DNA of 64,000 bases from Pseudoalteromonas neustonica. Lineage in GTDB: Bacteria; Pseudomonadota; Gammaproteobacteria; Enterobacterales; Alteromonadaceae. Positions within the stretch are counted from its first letter, which is position 1, and the number at the start of each line of letters is the position of its first letter. Made by a program: the position numbers and the translations under genes. Below are positions 29,801 to 37,202 of the stretch, piece by piece. The notes under the pieces are model-generated. The model worked only from the letters and a program-made list of their open reading frames with translations, did not search any database and was not told the origin of the DNA. The stretch is taken from positions 248,001 to 312,000 of the forward strand of contig NZ_BDDS01000003.1 of NCBI RefSeq assembly GCF_001653135.1, given 5' to 3'.

Positions 29801-29982
29801 TCGCTATTATATTCAAGGCAATTAATTTGACCATTCGCTAAATATTCTTTTGCTCTACTTAGTACATTAGGTTTAAACAACTGTTTTATAAACCGTTCAG
29901 ATAGAGGAAATTGAGTCGCTTGTTCTTGTTTTATTTCTTCAAAAATAGCTAACAGGTCATTCTTTGATAAATTAGCAGACAT
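26833..29982 (-). CDS. SWIM zinc finger / SNF2-family DNA helicase-like ATPase
   Basis: 1049 residues. A SWIM zinc finger ([19 protein letters not shown], about residues 97-115) is followed by a long middle region. The SNF2 N domain starts at about 590: Walker [17 protein letters not shown] (DExx box), then SGTPIEN. The C-terminal helicase domain has [28 protein letters not shown] and [10 protein letters not shown]. This architecture is common among bacterial RapA/HepA-like SNF2 proteins of unknown target. They are expected to translocate on duplex DNA and remodel protein-DNA complexes. It stands between the sRNA-like array and the partition region. No clear ribosome binding site precedes the ATG. 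Confidence 0.92.
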   Translation of the reverse strand: [1049 protein letters not shown]

Positions 29983-30398
29983 AGTGCTCGAAGCATTAAA
30001 AATAAAGAATAATTTTACCAGTATATGATTTATATGTACTGAGCTAAAGCATTAAAACAACAAATTATACTTGTTGGAGCTGGTGAGTTGGTAAAAAATA
30101 GCTTTGTGCATAAAAAACAATCATCGGGGGTGGCGACGAAACAATTAACAAACAACTAAGGCACAAGTTATAAACAACTTAATAACAATGGAGGGGGTTT
30201 ACAGATCAGATTTTTACTAAGCAATGGCTGATAAGCAAAGAAGGGAGAAAAACCCACCATTAAGTTAGTAAAATAATGATCTTTAATAGGTATTTAGCTT
30301 GATTTGGTGTAATTCGGATCGTTATTTAACTAACTTAGAGGTAGTCGAGATCACTATTTTACTAACAAAAGCGTGATCTCAGATCATTATTTTATCAA
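29983..30398. other. Intergenic region downstream of parB with iteron-like repeats
   Basis: About 415 bases. The parB-proximal half holds a cluster of iteron-like repeats (next entry). A perfect 8-bp inverted repeat GAGATCAC/GTGATCTC lies at 30348-30380. The helicase promoter should lie in 29990-30180. In P1-type plasmids the partition site parS follows parB, so this is where to look for it; no classical parS sequence was recognised. Confidence 0.5.
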
Positions 30399-30400
30399 CT
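30203..30400. repeat. Iteron-like repeat cluster downstream of parB
   Basis: Five copies of a ~19-bp word related to TTAGTAAAATAGTGATCTG in both orientations: about 30203-30220, 30265-30282, 30316-30335 (variant), 30349-30366 and 30382-30400 (variant). These match the repeats upstream of the initiator gene (32851-33317). They end exactly at the parB stop. A second initiator-binding cluster would allow handcuffing or copy control. Confidence 0.7.
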
Positions 30401-31361
30401 AGTTAAAAGCATTTAAAAGCTTTGTTAACTGTTCTAAGCGTCTGTCAGTCATCACTTTATTATCAATCTTAATCGATAAATCACCACTTTTAACATTACG
30501 CTGAACACTAACATAGTCGCTTTCAAGTAAAGCTTCACGACGATGGGTGTTTACAGGCTCGGCAGTTAAAGATTTGGTAATCGCCATTGCGCGCTTATCG
30601 TCACCAATAATCTCATTGATACTTTGATCATTAGCGAGTAATTCAACTTGTTGATTAAATGTTGTTTCATTGCGTTCTTTTGCAGCTATTAATTTTTTTG
30701 CGACTTCTCGGCCAACATGATTAGCCGTTGGATACAACGCTAGAACGCTAGCAGGTAGCTTCTCGTAAGCTTTAATGGCATCAGCAATGGCTGTGTGAGA
30801 AACCCCTTCAATTGCCGCTATTTCACGATAGGAGCCCTTTTTACCATCATTAATTAATTCATCTTTTGTTTGTTGATACGCTTGGCCAAGCTCCCACAAA
30901 CTTGGTGCGATGTATTGATCCGATGAAACAGCTAAAATTTTGGCATCAAGATCTGTAAAATCACTTGAACTAAGTACCATGTAATCAGCATTTCCTAATA
31001 TACATGCCATACGACGACGTGAGCCTGCCAGTACAAGTGTTTCATCACCTTTATCCCAGCATAGGGCTGGATGTTGGTTACGCCCGTCCTCAGTGATTGC
31101 AGGAAGAATATCAGCTACTGATTTTTCATTTAAAAGTGATTGTACTCGTCGGTTTTTGCCATACACTTTAGTCATGAGTTCTATGTCATTATGCGGGATC
31201 ATTTTACACACCAATGTGATCTGACGATTTGGATCGCTTGGAGCTGGCATTTTTATCACATCACCGGCATTGGCCTGTTCAAGTAGCTCATCAAGGCTGC
31301 TATTGCCGATAGACGTAGCAAAAGGATCTAAGCTGGTGTCATTTTTACGTTTTTTAGCCAT
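30399..31361 (-). CDS. parB: ParB family partition protein
   Basis: 320 residues. It has a central DNA-binding region with a helix-turn-helix (about 150-190, GSYREIAAIEGVSHTAIADAIKAYEKLP) preceded by the ParB-like KCKMIPHNDIE..GKNRRVQ and AGSRRRMACI segments. The C-terminus (DNKVMTDRRLEQLTKLLNAF) is a likely dimerisation domain. ParB binds the centromere site and stimulates the ParA ATPase. It lies 14 bases downstream of parA in one operon. The chromid needs it for faithful segregation. Confidence 0.92.
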   Translation of the reverse strand: MAKKRKNDTSLDPFATSIGNSSLDELLEQANAGDVIKMPAPSDPNRQITLVCKMIPHNDIELMTKVYGKNRRVQSLLNEKSVADILPAITEDGRNQHPALCWDKGDETLVLAGSRRRMACILGNADYMVLSSSDFTDLDAKILAVSSDQYIAPSLWELGQAYQQTKDELINDGKKGSYREIAAIEGVSHTAIADAIKAYEKLPASVLALYPTANHVGREVAKKLIAAKERNETTFNQQVELLANDQSINEIIGDDKRAMAITKSLTAEPVNTHRREALLESDYVSVQRNVKSGDLSIKIDNKVMTDRRLEQLTKLLNAFN

Positions 31362-31375
31362 TATTATTAACTACC

Positions 31376-32614
31376 TTACTTAGCTTTATTAAGTTGAGAT
31401 TGCGTTGACTTCCAATTAGAACGAATCAACATTTCAAGTTCATCAACTACATCTTTGATATTTTCTTGTGCTCTGATCAATGATTCTCGACTAGCAAGGC
31501 TATCTGATGTTTTTTGATCAAAAATAGTATTAAATGATGATGAACTGGCTGTAATTGCTGAGCTGTGGTTTATTGGATAGCTCATGACTTGACGCCCAAA
31601 TGCACTACGAACATCTTTCACTATGTCACGCTGTGAATGATTACCTTTAACGTAATTAGTCACTAAAAACTGCATGAAATCCCAACCTTCATGGCCTAAA
31701 GAAGCCACTGTATGGTAAATCTCACCAAGTCGTTTTAGGTATTTATTATTTGCATCAAAATCAACGGCTTCAGGGTGCACAGGTATTAACATTGCTGTAG
31801 ATGCCATTAAAGCATTATAAAACATAAAGTTAAGTGAAGGTGCTGTATCAATTAATATAATATCAAACTGATCTTTTACAGGGTTAATCACTTTTTCAAG
31901 TAATTTATGATAATGACGTGTTTTATCGTAGCTTGAACTATCTTTCAATAACGTTGCCGTCTCATGTTCAAAATAAAAGTCGTCCATACCAGAAGGTAAA
32001 ATACGAATATTTGGAATGTGCGTTGGTAAAAATGAATTTGATACAAGTTGTTCCCATGTTTCATTTTCATCAAGTTCAATGCAATTACGCATTAAGTCGC
32101 CGACTGTTATAGGTTCTGGTTCGCTCGGTGGGAAAAAACTAGAAGAAGAACCTTGAGGATCTAAGTCAATAATACCAATACGATAACGTTTAATATTTGT
32201 AGTTGCCAATGCTGCTGCAATATTTACCATGCTAGTTGTTTTACCACAGCCACCTTTGAGTGAATTGATGACAATAACTTGTAATTTATCATCAATATTG
32301 CGGTGATCTGGTTGAATATCCATGATATCAGCCATTGAGAAAATATTTACCAGAGTGTAAGCATAATGACCGTTAGCACCACGTTTAATATTTAAATCAT
32401 CGAAGTCGCCATTATCGTGACGTCTTTTTAAGGTTCGGTTGTTGCACCCTAATAAATCTGCCGCTGCTTTTTGGGTATATGTTCTAAGTTCTTTTTCTTC
32501 AGATTTTAGATGAGCGCGATAATGTTGAATACGTCCTTCTAATGACTTTTCTGCGACTTCAGCAGTTGCTTTTAAAAGACCATATGTTGCTAACGCATTA
32601 CTATGAATTGACAT
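31376..32614 (-). CDS. parA: ParA family partition ATPase, type Ia
   Basis: 412 residues. The deviant Walker A motif KGGCGKTT is at 120-127, preceded by an N-terminal ~105-residue region with a helix-turn-helix (YTQKAAADLLGCNNRTLKRRHDNG). That N-terminal domain is the mark of P1/P7-type (Ia) ParA proteins, which repress their own operon. IDLDPQGSSSSFFP and LIDTAPSLNFMFYNAL are the further ATPase motifs. GAGGAA lies 8 bases before the ATG. It moves ParB-parS complexes over the nucleoid. Divergent from the initiator gene across the origin. Confidence 0.95.
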   Translation of the reverse strand: MSIHSNALATYGLLKATAEVAEKSLEGRIQHYRAHLKSEEKELRTYTQKAAADLLGCNNRTLKRRHDNGDFDDLNIKRGANGHYAYTLVNIFSMADIMDIQPDHRNIDDKLQVIVINSLKGGCGKTTSMVNIAAALATTNIKRYRIGIIDLDPQGSSSSFFPPSEPEPITVGDLMRNCIELDENETWEQLVSNSFLPTHIPNIRILPSGMDDFYFEHETATLLKDSSSYDKTRHYHKLLEKVINPVKDQFDIILIDTAPSLNFMFYNALMASTAMLIPVHPEAVDFDANNKYLKRLGEIYHTVASLGHEGWDFMQFLVTNYVKGNHSQRDIVKDVRSAFGRQVMSYPINHSSAITASSSSFNTIFDQKTSDSLASRESLIRAQENIKDVVDELEMLIRSNWKSTQSQLNKAK

Positions 32615-32850
32615 GCTTTATTCCTCAAAGTTAGGTGATAAGTATAATGTCCATTCAATTAACTGTAAACAACTATTTATGGTGACATTACTTTTATTTA
32701 GAAGACATTCAAAACTTAATATTCAAACTTTAATATTGCTTAGTATAAATAAAGAAGGTTAAAGGTGGTTAGTATATAAGGTAATAAAGGTTAAGGGTCT
32801 TAAAAAGTAACTTAACTAATTGATTTTAATAAACAATAGTAAATAAGTTA
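32615..32850. promoter_or_regulatory. parA promoter region and AT-rich origin flank
   Basis: AT-rich segment between the parA start and the first iteron. Contains the parAB promoter (minus strand) and is a candidate for the unwinding element. No inverted repeat operator could be fixed by eye. Confidence 0.4.
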
Positions 32851-33317
32851 GATCACGTTTATACTTGGTTAAGATCAGATCTTTTACTACTGATGGATCA
32901 CTATTTTACTAAGCACAAATATAACAATAGAGTTACACACAAGTTAAACACATTGTTGTTCACAATAAGTAGTGTTTAGATCATTATTTTACTAAGTTAA
33001 TTAATAAGTTATACACTAACGAGTGGTTAAATGAGTGGGTTTGATTAGTATAGATCTGATCTGTACTAGGTAGAGATCAGATCTATTCCAACTCATAGTT
33101 GTATTATCCACAGGCATGCTTTCTAAATGGACGATATGTCGTGTGTTTTTTAATAAAAACTAAAATGAAATGGACAAATTTGCTATTGAGTTAGTAAAAA
33201 TTAGATTTGTAACTGCCTAGTTAGTAAAAAAGTGATCTGTAAATCATGATTACAACCTTGACTTAGTATAAAAGTGATCTGATGATATATTTTAAACTTG
33301 GATCAGTTTTATACTAA
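32851..33317. other. Iteron-type replication origin of the chromid
   Basis: About ten copies of a ~19-bp iteron lie here in both orientations. The best are GATCACTATTTTACTAAG (32896-32913), GATCATTATTTTACTAAG (32979-32996), TTAGTAAAAAAGTGATCTG (33221-33239) and TTAGTATAAAAGTGATCTG (33263-33281). Weaker ones start at 32851, 32873, 33045, 33063, 33191 and 33301. A perfect DnaA box TTATCCACA is at 33104-33112. Each iteron carries a GATC, so Dam/SeqA control is possible. The region is AT-rich and lies just upstream of the initiator gene. Together these define a plasmid-type origin. Confidence 0.88.
33104..33112 (+). promoter_or_regulatory. DnaA box
   Basis: TTATCCACA matches the E. coli consensus perfectly and sits between the two halves of the iteron array. 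Confidence 0.8.
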
Positions 33318-33358
33318 CTTAAACATTTAACTTTTACAGTTTAATGTGTTGTTATTAG

Positions 33359-34603
33359 ATGTCGCAACAAAATTTGGAAATAAGAACAATGAGCCGAAAG
33401 GTCAACATCTCGGTAGATAACTTACCCGATACATTACGGGGACAGATCCACGGGGTGGAAAGTGCAATCGATAACGAGAGTCTCGCTTTATTCACCGATA
33501 ATAAAGATGTCCGTGTTTCAATCGAAAATGCTGCACATGGATTACGAGCATACTCAAACACATTTAATCATTATGATTTATGGGGACGTTTTGTTCGCTC
33601 TGGTCATAAAAAGCTCCCTTTAGAAGAAGCACCAAAAAAAACGATCATTACACGTAAAATATCAGAAAAAGTAGATGGTATTTTGTATGACGGTGAAATA
33701 AAAATAACACCAGCTGTTGTCAGTAGCCGTAAAGATGGTGAAGATATTGAATATTTAGTTTGGCCATCCGATCGTGAAGAAAAAGTTGAGCGCGCACTCA
33801 TTCGTTTGGCTTCAAAAGGTAAAATCGTTAAAATAAATTTTAAGTCCGGTATTCAATATGCCGTTGTTTTTTCGATGAACGAGTTGGCTCAAGAACTTAA
33901 AGCTGTTGGGCAATCTATGCCTTATCCACAAATTAAAGAAGCTTTAGAAGCACTGCAAGGATCTAAGTTATCATTTAAGTATTCTGCGACGGATACAAAA
34001 AATACAGATATTGATGACTCTTTTTATGAGTCAAATATGAACTTTCTTTCATCGTTGCATTTTAGTGGTAAAAAAGGGCAGGGAGGCAATGTAAAATGTG
34101 TTGCATGCCTGAATGCGTTTGTTCATAACATGATCGATAACCTTGAATATAAAGGTTATTATTTCAACAGCGCGCAAGAGCTGAAGCGTGGTCTGTCTCG
34201 TTGGATGATGTTACGTTTGTATCACCTTTGGCGTTATGCTGCACCAGGAAAAACTTACCACTTTAGATTACTATCGATCATGGAAAAATATGGCTCTATT
34301 TATTCCACAGATAATATTACTGAAAATAAGTTGAAAGCGCTGCGTCGTGATATGACAACGACGATGAAAGACTTAATTGAGAAAGGCGCTATTTCAGAAT
34401 ACAGTATTACGAATGTAAAAGATGATAAAACGGGAAATATTATTGATTATACATATGAAATGCACCCGTCAGATCAATTTTGTGATGAAATACTTACTTT
34501 GAATAAACATAATAAGCGGATTGAAATTCAAGGCGGTAAGCGTGTAGTTGAAAATGTAGTTCACCTTGATGAAGATACTATTGAGGCGATAGTCCAAGAT
34601 TAA
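33359..34603 (+). CDS. Plasmid-type replication initiator protein (Rep)
   Basis: 414 residues from the ATG at 33359. The body has paired winged-helix-like regions as in iteron-binding initiators of the Rep_3/RepB type: KVERALIRLASKGKIVKI, LKRGLSRWMMLRLYHLWRY, then KALRRDMTTTMKDLIEKG. It should bind the iterons just upstream and open the origin with DnaA. No ribosome binding site of strength precedes the first ATG; a second ATG at codon 11 is an alternative. The exact family is uncertain. It does not look like vibrio RctB (about 658 residues). Convergent with tus, with a shared terminator between. Confidence 0.85.
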   Translation: MSQQNLEIRTMSRKVNISVDNLPDTLRGQIHGVESAIDNESLALFTDNKDVRVSIENAAHGLRAYSNTFNHYDLWGRFVRSGHKKLPLEEAPKKTIITRKISEKVDGILYDGEIKITPAVVSSRKDGEDIEYLVWPSDREEKVERALIRLASKGKIVKINFKSGIQYAVVFSMNELAQELKAVGQSMPYPQIKEALEALQGSKLSFKYSATDTKNTDIDDSFYESNMNFLSSLHFSGKKGQGGNVKCVACLNAFVHNMIDNLEYKGYYFNSAQELKRGLSRWMMLRLYHLWRYAAPGKTYHFRLLSIMEKYGSIYSTDNITENKLKALRRDMTTTMKDLIEKGAISEYSITNVKDDKTGNIIDYTYEMHPSDQFCDEILTLNKHNKRIEIQGGKRVVENVVHLDEDTIEAIVQD

Positions 34604-34626
34604 CCGCTTAGTTTAGTGTAGTTATT

Positions 34627-34655
34627 AAAAAGGCCGCTATTTAGTGGCCTTTTTA
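34627..34655. terminator. Bidirectional terminator between rep and tus
   Basis: AAAAAGGCC and GGCCTTTTT enclose a ten-base loop, with A- and T-runs on both sides. Serves two convergent genes. Confidence 0.85.
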
Positions 34656-34661
34656 ACATAA

Positions 34662-35537
34662 TCAACTTTCTATTTGTTCCATATATAACCTATCAACAAG
34701 AAAATCATATTCTTTTTTTCTTGGGTGTCCATCTGGTTTTAGATAATCAGATAAAATACCCAGCTTTACATCCGGTTCAGGGTTAATCAAAATAAAGGGT
34801 AAGGCAGCACTGACATGATAACGATCTTGAGCTGTGTATCTAACATTAACTTGAGGGCTTACACGGGTTGGTCGTCTAATTCTGAGTTTATCTTTATCTC
34901 CCAAGCTTGCTACACGTAATTTTTCTTGAGCAACAAGTGATTGCCAACTTTGTTGGTCTATCATTCGAGGGTTAGAATAACCGGCTGATTTTTCCAGCAT
35001 TTCGAGTGCCATTTTTTTTGTTAAAGTTTTTGTTGCGTGTTTATGCATCCAAGTAAAACGTACTGAGTAAGGTGAATTCACTTCAAAATGAATTTTACGG
35101 TAGGCCGCAAGCGTGATTAAATTTGGAATAGCATTATGAACAGCTTCAAAGCGCGCATCATTATTATCAATGGCTAAAATACACTCTTTAAATGCAGCTT
35201 TAGCTTTGTTTAATTGTTGAATTCGAGCAATAAGGTGTTGTTGATCCGCATTTTTAATTACTAATAAGCCAGGGTGTCGCTTTAAAACTCGGCTACTAAG
35301 ACCTGATTTTTTATATATATCACCAAACGAATTTAAAATTGATTTATGTGCAGCATCCCCCGTGATTTTAGTAACATTAATAGAGTTAGGTACAATTTTT
35401 TCATCATTACAGCCTACGTCAGGTAATTGATAAAAATCGGCTTTTGAATAACCACATTCTTTTAAATCATCAATAAAAAGGTTAGTTAAATCATTTAGTA
35501 AATCAAACTGACTTCTAATTTGTACTTTAGACACCAT
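34662..35537 (-). CDS. tus: Tus-like replication terminus-binding protein
   Basis: 291 residues (E. coli Tus 309). Shared blocks from memory of E. coli Tus: YQLPDVG (FSLPEVK), NSINVTKITGDAA, RHPGLLV, IQQLNKAKAAF (HINKLKTTF), PNLITLAAYR (PGLITLNAYR), VRFTWMHKHATKTLT (LRFGWANKHIIKNLH) and DKLRIRRPTRVSP (AKLKIKRPVKVQP). F130 and H134 (ARFEAVH) align with E. coli F140 and H144, which hold the flipped C6 base in the locked Tus-Ter complex; E. coli G149 is Asn here. The protein should block DnaB helicase one way at Ter. A Ter-like site at 35538-35556 abuts its ATG, so it may repress itself. No ribosome binding site is visible between them. Confidence 0.88.
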   Translation of the reverse strand: MVSKVQIRSQFDLLNDLTNLFIDDLKECGYSKADFYQLPDVGCNDEKIVPNSINVTKITGDAAHKSILNSFGDIYKKSGLSSRVLKRHPGLLVIKNADQQHLIARIQQLNKAKAAFKECILAIDNNDARFEAVHNAIPNLITLAAYRKIHFEVNSPYSVRFTWMHKHATKTLTKKMALEMLEKSAGYSNPRMIDQQSWQSLVAQEKLRVASLGDKDKLRIRRPTRVSPQVNVRYTAQDRYHVSAALPFILINPEPDVKLGILSDYLKPDGHPRKKEYDFLVDRLYMEQIES

Positions 35538-35556
35538 AAGAACACATCATACAAAG
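35538..35556 (-). promoter_or_regulatory. Ter-like site A, next to the tus start
   Basis: Minus strand CTTTGTATGATGTGTTCTT. The core GTATGATGTGTTCTT is identical to sites B and C. Its first nine bases match E. coli Ter (GTATGTTGTAACTAA) except one. On the E. coli polarity rule (fork blocked at the side of the GTATG end) it blocks forks moving leftward. Overlaps the tus leader, so probable autoregulation. Confidence 0.75.
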
Positions 35557-35673
35557 ATTAAGATCAATATTTTATCATATAGAGAAGCAGGTTCGAAATA
35601 TTAAAAACAGCCTTTCTCCTGACAATTAAATATTCAACTATACTCAGAGCTAAGTTATTATTATTAAAACAAT

Positions 35674-35692
35674 AAGTATGATGTGTTCTTTG
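35674..35692 (+). promoter_or_regulatory. Ter-like site B
   Basis: AAGTATGATGTGTTCTTTG on the plus strand, preceded by AAT as in E. coli TerB (AATAAGTATG). Opposite orientation to site A, 118 bases away. Should block forks moving rightward, that is, those leaving the origin towards aroG. Confidence 0.75.
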
Positions 35693-35709
35693 TTTCACTA
35701 GATTTATTT

Positions 35710-36215
35710 TCCTCCCATTGTTTCATAGGTATATGAAACAATGGGGGTGAAGCAGAACGTAGCGAAAAACACGGAGGCTTGTCCCAATCTGTACTATTGA
35801 ACACATGGAACTTCAAAGAAATACGCATCACGTTTTAGGATCTAGTGAATACATAAGTATCTACATAAAGTGTTCTAATAGCCTTATAGAGCAGGGATAA
35901 AAGCAATTATTCAAAAGATTGGGCAATGATATAATTGAGTTAGAAATACCAGAAGATCATATTCATATGGGAGTTCGAATTGAACCGAAAATGTCACCGA
36001 GTAAAATAGTAAAGAGTATTTCGGCGAGATAACTTTTGCGACTTTATTCAGATGTAAAGAGACGATAATTTTGGGCTGGCAAGCTTTGGACTCAGAGTTA
36101 TTTTGTTGAAACGATAGGAAATGCAAACGAAGATACGATCAGAGCGAATGTACAAAATCAGCAAACCAAATTAGACAATAAAGAAAAACACGGGGCTCAG
36201 TTAGGGCTCCTTTAA
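35710..36215 (+). pseudogene. Decayed IS200/IS605-family element with tnpA remnant
   Basis: A perfect 14-bp hairpin, CCCATTGTTTCATA with its complement four bases on (about 35715-35746), is a typical left-end subterminal palindrome. ATGGAACTTCAAAGAAATACGC at about 35806 looks like the tnpA start. From about 35926 a frame reads NDIIELEIPEDHIHM, then EPKMSPSKIVKSISAR, stop, LLRLYSDVKRR, stop, FWAGKLWTQSYFVETIGNANEDTIRANVQNQ. HIH is the HUH metal motif of Y1 transposases. Two in-frame stops and a missing stretch between the N-terminus and the HIH part show it is dead. No tnpB was seen. Confidence 0.75.
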
Positions 36216-36928
36216 ACTCGGTCGCTTGCAGCCTATGTTAATAACAAAAAAAGTTGCTTTAGTGCTAATCATTTAAAAATATGACGCAGAGCATATATAA
36301 AGATATTCTGGTTTAAGTGTACAAAAGGTAATGCATAACCATATTAATGGGCTTCATACATAGGAAAGGCTTTCTAGCTATCCTGTATAGTAAATAATGA
36401 TACGCGCAGAGCGAACTTGGAGCGGTTAAGTTTAGGGTTGGGTATATTTCGATACGGCAAAATAAGTAGGTGTTTTTGCAGTAGATATGTTTTCACCTTC
36501 TATTAGCGAAGTTTATTATATCTTTAAGACCAGTTACCTAGCACACAGTTACAGGGCCTTGCTGGTAACACCTACTGAATGAACTACTATAAACTAAGGC
36601 CAATGAACTAGGCAGCTCTTTAAACTGGTCAATTGAAATAGGAGGGTATTTAATTTATAAACTTACAGCTATTTTCTTCAGCTTCACAGTCATACCAAAA
36701 TATTAAAATGTAATAGACAGCTAGCCTTGGTAAAGCAATTCAGTTTTATATTAATTCGTGGTAATTCGATATCACTAAAGCGATATGACCGAGTTATTAG
36801 ATGAAATAAAATCCAGATATTAAAACCCAAAGTAATTCTTCATAGCACGCATTATTAATTCTATCCACTGTTAGCCCTAAATTACTAAATAGACACTGTA
36901 ATGTTAAGGTTACAATGCACTTAAATTT
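36216..36928. other. Gene-free AT-rich region
   Basis: About 700 bases with stops in all frames. No further transposase similarity, RNA gene or repeat was recognised. It may be decayed insertion-sequence or plasmid sequence lying between Ter-like sites B and C. Confidence 0.4.
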
Positions 36929-36948
36929 AAGTATGATGTGTTCTTTTG
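36929..36948 (+). promoter_or_regulatory. Ter-like site C
   Basis: AAGTATGATGTGTTCTTTTG, with the same 15-bp core and orientation as site B, 1255 bases further on. A back-up block for rightward forks. Confidence 0.75.
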
Positions 36949-37202
36949 TTGGTGTTTAACTAATTATGTTCAAGTACATATATATTCCATCTCTTTAATT
37001 AACTATTTATTCATATTAATTAATAGCTTAATAGGTTTTTACAATAACTTAGTATCAGTAATTGTGCTTTTGAGCACCTCTGATTATCAATAATATTTAT
37101 CTCATAACTAAATAATTGATAATTAGCGAATATAGTCCTTGAACAGCGCCACTGCATACGTTAATTTCACCTATCAGGTAAACGTAGGAATGAGGAAATA
37201 AT
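36949..37202. promoter_or_regulatory. Leader region of the DAHP synthase gene
   Basis: AT-rich, with an inverted repeat around ATTATCAATAATA / AATTGATAATTAG at about 37082-37123. No leader peptide or attenuator was recognised. GAGGAA lies 7 bases before the ATG at 37203. Confidence 0.35.

Noticed and set aside
35911-36126. 71-codon minus-strand frame
   Set aside because: It is antisense to the tnpA remnant, whose HIH and downstream motifs read on the plus strand.
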